Positions 13,455-23,329 of a stretch of 64,000 nt of DNA are shown here, piece after piece. The number at the start of each line of letters is the position of its first letter. Positions within the stretch are counted from its first letter, which is position 1. The stretch is from Oscheius tipulae. Its lineage: Eukaryota > Nematoda > Chromadorea > Rhabditida > Rhabditidae. The notes beneath the pieces are model-generated. The model made no database searches, was not told the origin of the DNA, and saw nothing but the letters and a program-made list of their open reading frames with translations. The stretch is from positions 9,300,001-9,364,000 of the forward strand of contig JASJZH010000006.1 of NCBI GenBank assembly GCA_037178975.1. The letters are read 5' to 3'. A program made the translations under genes and the position numbers.

Positions 13455-13838
13455 TTATAAACAGGTATAAGAAAAACCCGAAAACCTATCTAAACTTCCC
13501 TTCAATTCGACGATATGAATATCGGGCGTCTCCTCGTATGTCTTCATGCCAACGTCTGTTTTGACAACAATGGTCTGGAAAAGTGATCTATTGTGAAAAC
13601 AGCGCTACCTGTTCGAGCACGCTATCTCCAAAATCACCAATCTTGGCTGTGTAGTCATAAACTCTACGGTTGACGTGGTCTCGAAGGATCGGGTCTCTCC
13701 GTATTACAGTGTTAGTTATTCGTGGTTCGTTCTGAAAAAGATTACCTTTTTATGTCAAAAAAAACTTACATCAGAATTCCGTCGAGTGCGGTAATCGTTG
13801 AGTGGGACATCCAGCTGTGTTCGCCACCGTTCCGCCAT
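13455..13838 (-). CDS. Small orphan protein, about 103 aa
   Basis: Three exons on the minus strand (13838-13770, 13731-13609, 13574-13455) join in phase with GT...AG introns of 38 and 34 nt. The protein starts MAERWRTQLDVPLND, contains VIRRDPILRDHVNRRVYDY and VVKTDVGMKTYEETPDIHIVE, and ends at TAA. An in-frame ATG 13 codons upstream (13877) could give 116 aa; I prefer 13838 because the protein looks compact from there. It has no signal peptide or membrane segment and is basic in the middle. I do not recognise the family. Confidence 0.65.
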
Positions 13839-13879
13839 GTCAGCGTGTACTAGCGACGGTTGAAACAAATGATGCATCG

Positions 13880-14930
13880 CTCGGGAATCGCGGACGAGTC
13901 ATGAAACAGCAAAAAAGAAAAACTGTACGGAAGGAGCGCTATTAATGCTAGATGCTAGTAATGATTTCTACAAAAGTGATGAGGAACCGTATAACGGGAG
14001 TTTTACAAGAATAAGGTTCAGAAGGAATCCTTAGGAGGCATTACAGGAGAAATGAAGGGAAACCATTTAAATTGATGTCAGCCACTTTGTCTTCCCAAAC
14101 GGTATTTCGGGCTTGGAAAACCTGGTTGCCAGGTCCCGTGCCGATAAAGAGCATTAATTACCTATCATAAACATAAACCCTGTAGTCATTTCTCTTTAAA
14201 TCATGGTTAACAGTTGTGCCCACCACCTCCTTCCAAAATCTGCTTCCTAACAGAATGCCACAAAACTTGGGCTGAAAGTAGGTAACATTGGGCCTACCTT
14301 TCACTAAGTTGGTCTGATTTGGTTTTTCGATGATGGAGCTAGGTCCGTTTTGCAATGAATTTTTACTTTTATTGCCACATTCTTCGGTCACGCAGTCTAA
14401 AATTAGTCATCGTGAGAATTGCGTAATGGAATGTTGCTATATTCTCAAAAAAACAAATGCAAAAACATGCAAAAGCGTGCGGTCAAAATGACTAATAAGT
14501 TTACCAAGAACTTTCAAGTTCACAGTAAGCGTTGTGGAAAAGTTCAATTGGAGAAAGATAATTACTAAAAAAGCCAAAAAGGTTCATTCGATCCATACGG
14601 GTTCAAAGTTTTTCTCGGTAATGGATTATTTAATATATTTATTTGGGCAGGATACGTAATGGCAGTAATTTGTGCAACGTGAGCCATGCAAAGTGTGTGT
14701 GTTTCAGGAGCCGCTTGAGGCTTGTATCCTCCATCAAGGAGGACAGCCATTGTCCCAACTTAAAATAGGATACTCGGAAAAGTGCTTTATGTGTGCTCGA
14801 TAAAGAGGAAGCTATAGAAACTGTGAAGAAGCAAGATTTCATGCAGGAAGTGAAGCAAGGAGAATATACAGTACAAGTAAGATGTCACAGGGACGATTCA
14901 TCGGCTTTTAGCTGTAAGATTGACGCTGGA
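13880..14930. other. Intergenic, no gene seen
   Basis: AT-rich spacer between the small orphan gene and the intermediate-filament tail relic. Only short overlapping frames occur. Confidence 0.5.
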
Positions 14931-15345
14931 TTAGGGTGGCTCTCTCCTGAAATTTAACTTTTTGGGATCAAAAACACGAATCACCTCGCCCTCCCTGTTG
15001 TAAAGGAAGGTCTGGATACTGTTTCCAGTACCCTAGTTGTCCTCTCCATTGAAGACAAGCGAGTCAGGCGGCTAGTTGACGCCCTGTCCACGTGCAAATA
15101 CCTAACAATTTTCGAATTGATGAAAACGGTGATAACTACTTTTACGCTCTTCATCGGTCGCAGAACGAAGTCTCGGGGGAAGGTGTAGATGTACTCCTTC
15201 TTTCCGTCGACACGTCTCTTCAACTTCCATTCTCCGATGGTCTCATCCTTGAGTATTCTCGACGACGATGTAACGACCGTCAGGGGATGTCTCTTGATGC
15301 ACTTTCTTGTACCAATACACCAGAAACACAAGCAAGCTTGCTGCT
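14931..15345 (-). pseudogene. Decayed lamin-type tail of an intermediate filament
   Basis: Downstream of the rod on the same strand, the sequence still matches the Ig-fold lamin tail of invertebrate cytoplasmic intermediate filaments: SPDGRYIVVENT, KDETIGEWKLKRRVDGKK, YTFPRDFVLRP, then after a GT...AG intron ARGQGVN, PPDSLVFNGED and IQTFLYNREGE. It cannot be translated through. The frame changes at about 15251 between VVENT and KDETIG, the region before SPDGR has a further shift and stop, and in-frame TAG codons stand at 15072-15074 and 15033-15035; the second takes the place of a conserved Trp. It is best read as the relic of the tail once attached to the neighbouring rod. Confidence 0.75.
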
Positions 15346-15535
15346 TGCATGACCATTCAAACTTTTGTCATCTCGGGTGAGGTGATGTCTGGTGAACATT
15401 TCCTTACAAACTTTTCAAAACAGGAAGAAACGTGCTGCAAGCAAGAAAAAACATTAAGAGTTATGTTAAGACAAGCTTCATGTTAGAATATCAAGCAACA
15501 GGTTTATGTGAGCGAACGGCTACATATCAGTGTGT

Positions 15536-17025
15536 CTAGTTCGATGCTCGGATCAGATACCTACCGCTAGAATGTTGCTGTTCGTAGGAGGATGTCGTCA
15601 CGACGTGTTCCACGAGCTGGCGGAGTCCGGCACGGTTTTCCTCACCCTCCAACATCTTGCGGTAGATGGCAATTTCGGCGTCGAGGGTCTGTTTGGTGTC
15701 GAGGAGCATCTGCAGCTCGACCATGAGGGCTTGGCATTCTTCGCGCATCTGGCGAATGCTGCCATCGCGTTCGTTGAAGGCGGCCTCATAAGAGCGCTGG
15801 TCGTCTTCGATCTGGTAGGTGAGCTCTTGGATCTGCTTCTCGAGAAGAGTATTGCGACTCTCGAGATTGGCGAGCTTGGAGCGCGTTTCGGTGAGAGTGG
15901 TACGGAGCGTCTTGACCTCCTCCTTGGCGTATTTCTGCTCGTTGACACTGCGGTAAGACTGGGTGTGGATCTCTTGAACGCGGAGCTTGTACCATGACTC
16001 CATGTCGGTTCTGTTAGCATGGGTGATCTGGTCGTACTCGGCACGGATGTCACGGATTGCAGCAGCCAGCTCATTCTTGAAGTACTCGCGGTTCTCCGGA
16101 GTGGTGTCACGGTGAGCGAGGATGACAAGGTCACTATGCTCGGTGCTGTAAGTGCGGTTGACGTATTGGCACTCCTCCAGCAGAGTCTGGACCTGGTTCT
16201 GGAAGTCGATACGGCTGAGAGATTCCTGCTCGATTGTGCTGCGAGTACGGGTTATCTCACTGATCAGACGCTGGTTCTCTCTCTTGATGCGAGCAATCTC
16301 CTCTTCAAGGTAGCTGATCTTGCGCTTGATGAGGATGATCTCAGCCTCGATCTTGGCCAGCTTGCTGAGAAGATCGTCAGCCCCGTGACGGGCAGTCTCG
16401 CGAGTAGCAAGGGCATCCTCGTACTTCTTGCGATAGTCGACAAGCTCGGCAGAGAGGCGACGGATGTCGAGCTCAAGGACCTCACGCTGACGATTGGACT
16501 CATCGATGACAACCTTGGAAGTCTATAATACACACTTTTTATTCATTCTTCCCACTTTCTACCTTCAACTCAGTCTCGAACATGATACGGACGGAGGAAC
16601 TTTCCGATCCCCATCTGCTGGTCAGAAGCTCGAGATCGCTGGCAAGCTTGCGGTTTTGGGCCTCAAGGAAGCGGACCTTCTCGATGTAGCTCGCCAGACG
16701 ATCGTTAAGACCGACCATCTCCTTCTTCTCGCGCTCACGGGCATCACGAATAGCCGATGCGGCATTTTGACCGAAAGGCGAGAGTCCGGAAAGGGAGCCA
16801 GTCGTCAAATCGGCCGCGATACGGTGACGACCTGCTAAAACAAAGTTCCCATTTTATATTTGTTGACACCACTGCAGAACTCATTCTTGATTGTTATCAA
16901 ACATTGCGTGAGATGTAGGAGGATATATCTCAATCGAAAAAACTTTGATACTTACCGGAAAGTCCAGATTGATAGACGGTACGGGTGTAGCCACCGCTGA
17001 CTCCACTTCCGTTGTAGTCAGGCAT
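15536..17025 (-). CDS. Cytoplasmic intermediate filament protein, tail-less
   Basis: Exons 17025-16956, 16834-16563 and 16522-15536 give about 442 aa. After a Gly/Ser/Tyr head the rod begins with the helix-initiation motif [18 protein letters not shown] and ends with the termination motif [18 protein letters not shown]. Coil 1B looks long, as in lamins and protostome cytoplasmic filaments. The rod has no lesion. It ends [10 protein letters not shown]; the old donor (GTAGGT at 15564) survives, but reading through gives RYLIRASN and a TAG. The usual lamin-like tail is missing from the frame and survives only as a relic downstream. It should still form coiled-coil dimers and filaments. A TTTTTCAG lies directly before the ATG, so the start can be an internal exon (see the exon at 17530-17608). 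Confidence 0.9.
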
Positions 17026-17529
17026 GCTGAAAAAAAAAAACTTTCTCTGTAAAGAGTAGTAAATAGTGAGTCTTTTAATTATGACATCGACCTATAGAGA
17101 GAGGAGGTGCAACAAACTGGGTAGCTACGCGTAGCTTGTTTTGGGATAGTCATTGGTCGGATCAAAATGTTGGCCAACGGCAGAGGGGCGTACCTAGCCA
17201 ATGTGTGTAAACAGGATAGATATGGGAAAAGAGACTTCTCTCAGTCTGGAACGAGCAGCCAGCACCGAGTGGAGCACTGCCAACGAATGAAACACAGGCA
17301 TGATTCCGAGTCGGCAGAGATAACAGCTCGAGCCGTTTCTGATAGCGAGAGGAAGCTTGTAAAGAATAGCTTGGCAAACAGGCGAACTGCCCCCAATTAT
17401 TATCTAATAAATGACTATTAAGGAGTTGAGAGACAGGGAAATCAGCAGGAGATGACTACCGCAAAAGAGCTGGTGGAACATAGCTGCTGGAATTGCATTT
17501 ATATGTGACGAGACGGTTTGTGAACTCAC

Positions 17530-17608
17530 CGAGTCGTGTCTTCCCCTCGGCTGGTGGCTCTCAAGTTTGTTTCGTAGCTCGTGTACATGCTGCTATCTGG
17601 GATACGGG
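17530..17608 (-). CDS. Alternative upstream coding exon of the filament gene
   Basis: An exon bounded by TTTTCCAG and GTGAGT reads MYTSYETNLRATSRGEDTT from an ATG at 17588. It ends in phase 2. Splicing to the TTTTTCAG acceptor just upstream of 17026 restores the frame exactly, so that CG plus C gives Arg followed by the Met of the downstream start. The result would be a 462-aa isoform with a longer, Tyr/Arg-rich head. Alternative heads are known for nematode filament genes. Whether both starts are used is inference. Confidence 0.6.
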
Positions 17609-17826
17609 CTGGAAAATGTCGAATATTTTCGGCTAGCCAACCCGGGTGAAACGACAAATGTAATAGTGACGCACTCTGTGTCGCATTGAATATGCGGTTT
17701 TGAATCGGAAGCCCTTGTATGTTCGAGCTTTTGTGCTCCCATACAATCTATGGAAATAACGCACAAATGGTTCGAAATCATAACATCGACGCGTCTTTGG
17801 CGATGTTGAAACGCGAAATTTAGTAC

Positions 17827-18590
17827 CTTGGGAGTTGGTTCTACTTTGGACAGCTCCTTCTTCGGCTCTGGTAGTGGGATTTCCTCCTAAAATTGGAATT
17901 AAAGGGTTTTATAAACACTTACAGCGGTACTATCCTCTACTTCATCCCACTATCCGTACATTCTTCTTGGTTTTAGGAGTTTCCGTGCGATTGATCATGG
18001 TGGAAGCGGACGGCAAGAAGACGAGCATCTGTCTATATAAGCGTGCCCTCGCTTTGTTGATATTTGCATATCGTTCGTGAGGGCTTGATAGCTGTTTGTC
18101 AATTTTACTTTTGCCCGTTTGTAAGCCGCTTTTTTCTTCATGAATTCCATTCAGCGTTGTTATCTTTATCGCTTTTTCTCTCTCGAAAAGACTAAAACCA
18201 TGCACAAGGCAGATAAGAGGGAGAGATAAGACTAGAGCACAAGTTAACACTCATGCAAACCTTAGGCACGGACTGATCTCTTTCACGAGAAGTAGTAATT
18301 TCTTCCCAGGTGTCCACCATGACGTTTCTGTCAGTACGACTGTAGTTGAGAGGATGCCCACTTCCTTGGGGGTCGGAGGAGGTGGAGCCGTCGGCTTTGG
18401 AACCACCAGTTCCTTGGGAGTAGTTGGACAAAGAGATGGAGACCGTGGCTTCTCCTTAGGGGTGATAGGACGAGGTTCAGGGGTTGGTGAAGGACTAATA
18501 CTCAAAGGTTGACGGGAAGGGATGTAGTCGCCACGAGGGATGAAGGTCAGTCCGGAAAAATTGCGGAAATTGATATCGTTTTGGAAATTC
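17827..18590 (-). CDS. Pro/Lys-rich exons upstream of the filament gene
   Basis: A minus-strand stretch at 18590-18257 encodes repeated TPKE-type motifs (RPITPKEKPRS, TTPKELVVPKP, PPTPKEVG). From about 18430 the next frame is also open and more natural, reading LNYSRTDRNVMVDTWEEITT to SVPK before a donor. A 60-nt exon at 17886-17827 reads EEIPLPEPKKELSKVEPTPK, with TTTTAG and GTACTA borders. The shared TPK/EPKK flavour suggests one disordered protein, or a very long head of the filament gene. I could not connect the exons in frame to one another or to the filament exons, so the gene structure is unresolved. Confidence 0.4.
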
Positions 18591-18810
18591 ACCTCGCGGC
18601 GTCCCCGGGAAAGCGCCGTTTTATTTTCAGAAAAGCTTGCAAAATATGTTTCTAGGCGGTTAATTTGAGGACTATGCGTTCATTGAGCGCTTCTTCAAGA
18701 TTCGAATCATTGAATGCAAATAACTTGTTTTCTTCCCTAATCGGAAGTACTGATTATGAATTTCCGGCATCCCAGACCCACTATATCAATTTCCGCAATT
18801 TTTCCGGACT
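18549..18810. repeat. 28-bp inverted repeat pair
   Basis: Positions 18549-18576 are the exact reverse complement of 18783-18810 (core TTGCGGAAATTGATAT), and similarity extends a few bases further with one mismatch. The left arm lies in the Pro/Lys-rich exon, so part of that exon was copied in inverted orientation 200 bp away. Confidence 0.75.
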
Positions 18811-19180
18811 GGCCTGATAGCCATTAGTCTCATGATTGCTTCATGATCACCGTTGTCTGATACGCCTCGACAAAGTATGGCGGCTAACCGATGACATAAT
18901 CGTCATAGACGTTCATCATGGTTTAGCTTAGGTCCTACGTGTATAATTTTTTATTTTTCTAACCACAAATCATGTCGGTACGACTAAATTTATCAACAAA
19001 ACGGTCCGCTTTTCAATGCTTACGCAGCGCGTTTGCACCAAAATGGACCAATCAACTGGGCGCCGCGCTCTAAAAGTGTTCTGTTTATACAATACTTCTT
19101 ACCTGCCCTTTGCACGTTTTCTGTTTTTGTCCTAGAGAATTTTTCTCTCTTTATCCTCTTCCGATTCATCGATTTCAGGT

Positions 19181-21676
19181 ATGGCCTCGGAAAGCGACGG
19201 AAAACCTCAATACTTTGCGAATGGAGATTTTGAGAAGACGATAGCTGGAATCATGTCCAGTCCCCGGAGAGACCCAAATTTATCTATGTAGGCACACGAC
19301 ATTTTCGGTAAAATTCTTCAAATTCAGGTCAAACGCCATCTTCGAAATCACAGATAAGCAGAGAGAGTACTACTTAAAATGCTACAAATATCTATTGAAA
19401 ACTACTCAAGTACCTTAGTCTTTAAATCTTGCTATTTTTGTTTTCAGGGAAACATTCTGGACTTTGAGGGGAGCGCTCTGAATGGAGCCCTGGCCCCTGT
19501 TCAAGATTTCTTCCGAAAGTCCGGTCTTGACAACGAAACTTTGTCAAAGTGGATCGCTTTTCCTTTCGAATACATTCTATTTCTAGAATTTGGTCTCTGT
19601 CCGATGTCAACGAGGACGGCTGGTTGGACATTAATGAGTTTGTCATAGCTATGCACCTCATAGTTTTGCGTGTTAAGGTAAGACAACATTAAAATTTGTT
19701 GGACCAGTACTTTAAGCCCATTATTATTAGAAAAGCGACCCGCAGTAAAGAAGGATGGTTCGGACTTTCCCAAAACGATAGGATCAGACGTTTACTTTTT
19801 GTCGACTGAGTTCTATTGCCCAGTTTGTGCAGTGCATTCTATTGTCCTGTTTTTGACTAGTTTTCAACAATTTTTCATACTGTAGGAGCGCCTCGAAGAA
19901 AGTTAAAACTATGGGACAAAATTTGAGAGCAATTGGATAGACTCGAGCCGAGAAATGTCAATTTTATTTTTCAAGCGCGAGCACCAAGCCAACGCAAAAT
20001 CAAACCACCGCGTAGCGCTACGCGCAATTAGTTTGTTTTAATGACAGAGTGACTCATCATCAGTTTGTAATCAGTCAAGTTTTCACGTGAAAGTTTTGGC
20101 TGAGTTCTTATCGCTGGCCGATGATCAAAGTCTTTTGAACTACGAGGGCAATAACCGTGTAATGGCAAAATAAAAAAATGATCAAAATGACCGTCTTATA
20201 TACTCTGCTTTAATATACTTTTTCAGGGTGAAGTTCCAGTGCCTCTATACCTTCCAAATCACATAAAACCTCCACTGACTCCTCCCCGTAGCAATCCGAT
20301 AACTAGTGCCATGCAAAAACTCACATTGGAAGTCAATTCAGTCAAAGGAGCCGACAATGGTATCGCTCTTCAAATAGTTTTAGTTTTTCTTTTCAGCCGA
20401 TGGCTTCAGCAAGTCTTGGGAGAACTTTTCGTTTGTTGAGCCGGCCAAACCTCTACCCAGACAGCAAGGAATCACTCACTTCTCGGATACTCCTCCGCTC
20501 CTGGTGGACAACCGTCCAAAGCCGGTGAAAGGTGTCCCGGTCATTCCAGTGAATCTGTTGTCGTTGCGGAGTCCATCTGGTCCTCCTCCAGCTCCACCGC
20601 CTAGACCGCCACAAAAAGGACATGGAAGGAGTGCCAGTTTGGATTTTAAAGCCCAGCCTGGGTGAGTTTAAGAAGCAATTTTGTTTTGCAACAAGTTTTG
20701 GTTCCAAAACCATAGGTTTATTCGGTCTCTCCCATATATCCCTAAATAGTTCACCCCTCTTTAACCATTCTTCAACCACTATTGTTCTTCTGCTTGTCTG
20801 TCTATTTTATCCAGCCAATCTGTTTATGTCACCGACGACTTCTATACTGCCTCTGTCACGGCTGTCACGTCCATGTCAACCTATCAATGACGGAATCGGA
20901 CTCTGTGTTTCTGAAAACTTATCCCGGTTATCTACACTGTGCTTTTTTCTGCTGTGTCGGAAATTCTTTGTTTAAACGATCTGCCAGATGGCTTACACTG
21001 ATAAGAGCGATTATTTCCCATCATGCCTAGACTATCCATGTGGGTCCAAAACAATATTCTTGAGGCTCAAATTGGATAGAAAGAAACGGGCTAACAAGGA
21101 CAAGAGAAGAGAATACGGGAAATTGAAAATAATTTCAGATTCACAACCTTGGCCGACCGACGTGATTCCGATACGGCTACCATGTCTAACTCTGGCTGTT
21201 CTGCTCCTCCGGTTCCTCTAACTGTTAAAGCAGTGTCTCGTTAGTTTTTCTCATGCTCGTATAGTCACCAATTTGCAGTTTCAATGCCGTCCGTTCCACC
21301 GCCTATCCCGCAACGAATCTCGCCTCCCGATCGTCCTGCTCTGCCGCGCTCGGCTGTCTCTGTCGCTGTGCAAACTGATCCAGTCCAATGGGTTGACAAG
21401 GCGACTGTCGAAAAACTCATTTCAGAATTGGGTACTCAGATTTCGTTTTTATTCATTTCTTCCTATTCAGGTGGCAAGATGGATGATTTGCTCGGTGGAG
21501 AGACGACAATTGGTGAAAATGGCCCTGATCGTTGGGGACTGCGGTGTAGAGCACTTCGTGAGCAGAATTCTGAGCTGGAACTGGAGCGAGCTCGTCTGGC
21601 ACAAGTACGAAAGCAGCTAGAACTTCGGCTCCAGGAGAGCCAGTCTTCCATTACGGCCAAACCCACTTCTCTGTGA
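19181..21676 (+). CDS. reps-1: REPS-like EH-domain protein
   Basis: Nine exons (19181-19287, 19328-19409, 19448-19548, 19587-19677, 20227-20359, 20397-20661, 21139-21239, 21279-21431, 21471-21676) give about 412 aa. An EH domain occupies residues about 45-145: ITDKQREYYLKCYKYL, FFRKSGL, then IWSLSDVNEDGWLDINEF with a complete EF-hand calcium loop, and IAMHLIV. EH domains bind NPF peptides in endocytosis. The QREYY start resembles RalBP1-associated REPS/POB1 proteins rather than Eps15. A Pro-rich middle (PPPAPPPRPPQK, SH3-ligand-like) leads to a C-terminal coiled coil (WGLRCRALREQNSELELERA), which in REPS proteins contacts RalBP1. A poly(A) signal AATAAA sits at 21779. The first exon follows an acceptor, so 5' exons may be missing. 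An intron of about 550 nt splits the EH region from the Pro-rich part. Confidence 0.85.
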
Positions 21677-22061
21677 TGCAAATGTGCCTTAACGCCCCGT
21701 TCTTTCTGTATATAAGAGTCTATCTTTGAAATCTTCGATAATTTCCCCAGCATAATATGTGGCATCATGACGGGATTCAATAAAAAATGTTATGACAAAA
21801 GGAGATCTTTCATTTTCAATCAATTTTTGGTAATTGACAGTCGTTGGACACGGTCGTTTGCACCTGTATTGAGAGAAAGAAACGATTGAGCGAGAACAGT
21901 ATTCTATCTAAAGTGGCTGATTTCTTCAAACGTATCAAGAATCGAGAGGATCGCTAAGTTCAAAATTTTGAATCCGATAGTACCTGATAGCTCCCCAGAC
22001 TGACTCAACTAAGTATCAACATTTTCAGGGTTACTGGTTTATTTTGTGAGCATGTAAAGTC

Positions 22062-22588
22062 TTAAAGAGATTCAACAATTCTGAAGATGTTTTTTGGGTC
22101 GCGCCGTCCGTTGAGCTGGGTGAGGCCGAAGAGATATCCTGTGTAGGTCTTTAGATAGCAGGTTGGAGGAGTCTTCGACTTCCTTAGCTTCAGTTCCAGT
22201 TCAGAGACCTGTTCCTCCCGACTTTCCAGACTGGGAACCCTCCCCGTGTTCGTCAGCAAGAGCTCTGCTGCCTTTGAGAACAGTACCTTCTTTTCTTCAT
22301 TCCAGAAAGGACTGGGACAGTTATGCAGCCTCTCGTGGTACTTGTCGACGAGCCCTTTGGCGACTCTGGAGGGGATTCTCCAGGCGACGCTCTTGTCCTG
22401 AAGGAGAAAGTTAGTGGGGAAACAACAAGAATACAAATCTCGTGTATCAACAGGTACTGAGGTTGACCAGTCTTCTTGTTGTAACGATGATTGAGGATCA
22501 CATCGATTATCCTCTTCTTCTGGATCGGAGGCACAGCAGCCTTCTTATTGTCTCCGCGAGAGGCGAGAATGGCGGTGCGGAGAGTCAT
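22062..22588 (-). CDS. Chromodomain-like protein, about 161 aa
   Basis: Two exons on the minus strand, 22588-22439 (50 codons) and 22397-22062. Residues about 25-75 resemble a chromodomain: KKRIIDVILNHRYNKKTGQ, then PQYLLIHE, DKSVAWRIPSRV and GLVDKYHERL, matching the usual V-x-x-I/VLDHR...YLVKW...TWEPxxxL...LIxxF pattern. Two of the usual aromatic cage positions are not evident, so methyl-lysine binding is uncertain. The C-terminus holds a helical EELELKLRKS-like stretch and ends at TAA. The frames meet only if the 41-nt gap 22438-22398 is removed. Its 3' end is a good CTCCTTCAG, but its 5' end is AT, not GT. The fold call is moderate; no precise orthologue is claimed. Confidence 0.6.
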
Positions 22589-23329
22589 CTTGAGCAGATA
22601 AAAGTGAATTAATGAGGCGAATGGACTGCAAGATCGATACAATAGCGTAGTAGACAGCTGGAAGCTTTCTAGTCCGCTTTTGCTTCGATTGATGACCGCG
22701 TTACGTCATTTAAATGCTTCAAGGCTAGTAAGGCGAGATCATTGGCAGTTACGCTCTTCCCCCTTCTCATTCGAACTCTGCATGTTTGTCATGGTGTGCG
22801 CGGATGCTTTTTGCACGAACAGGAAAAGATCACGATTTCAAATTCTCCAGATTTCTGGGCAAACAAAAAACACCACGCAATCAGATGACTGCCAAGGCAG
22901 AAACAAAGACAATGGCCATAGATCTTGAAGAATGGATAAGTACACGGACAGAACTTTTTTTCCCGGACAGTATAGTGTGCTACGGTTTTATAGAATCGGC
23001 CAAGTCTAGCTCACAGAAAATAAGACTTATTGAGTGAGACACATGACTGAAACGAGCCTAATATGAGGATCTCTGAATAACTTTGATCAAGATTGAAGCA
23101 ACAAAATTTTGAAGGAACCAACTTAATGGACCAACTTTGTTGGCATTCCCAGTTCCAGTCACAGCTTCACTTAAAACTGCCCTTAATTGAAATACCTCCC
23201 TCTTGTGGTAGCCTATTTTGGCACTTTTCCCTCCACTAAACAGGTGTCAGGTATAGTAGGCGGGTCTACAAACATCTATGGCGGGCCATCATCAAAATTA
23301 GTACCCGCATATCGTTTTCCATTTGTGTC
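22589..23329. other. Intergenic between divergent genes, no gene seen
   Basis: About 740 bp separate the chromodomain-like gene (minus) from the channel gene (plus), so this stretch should hold both promoters. No recognisable element was found. Confidence 0.5.

Noticed and set aside
15530-16528. Long plus-strand frames of 155 and 169 codons
   Set aside because: They lie opposite the filament rod and are shadows of its codon bias.
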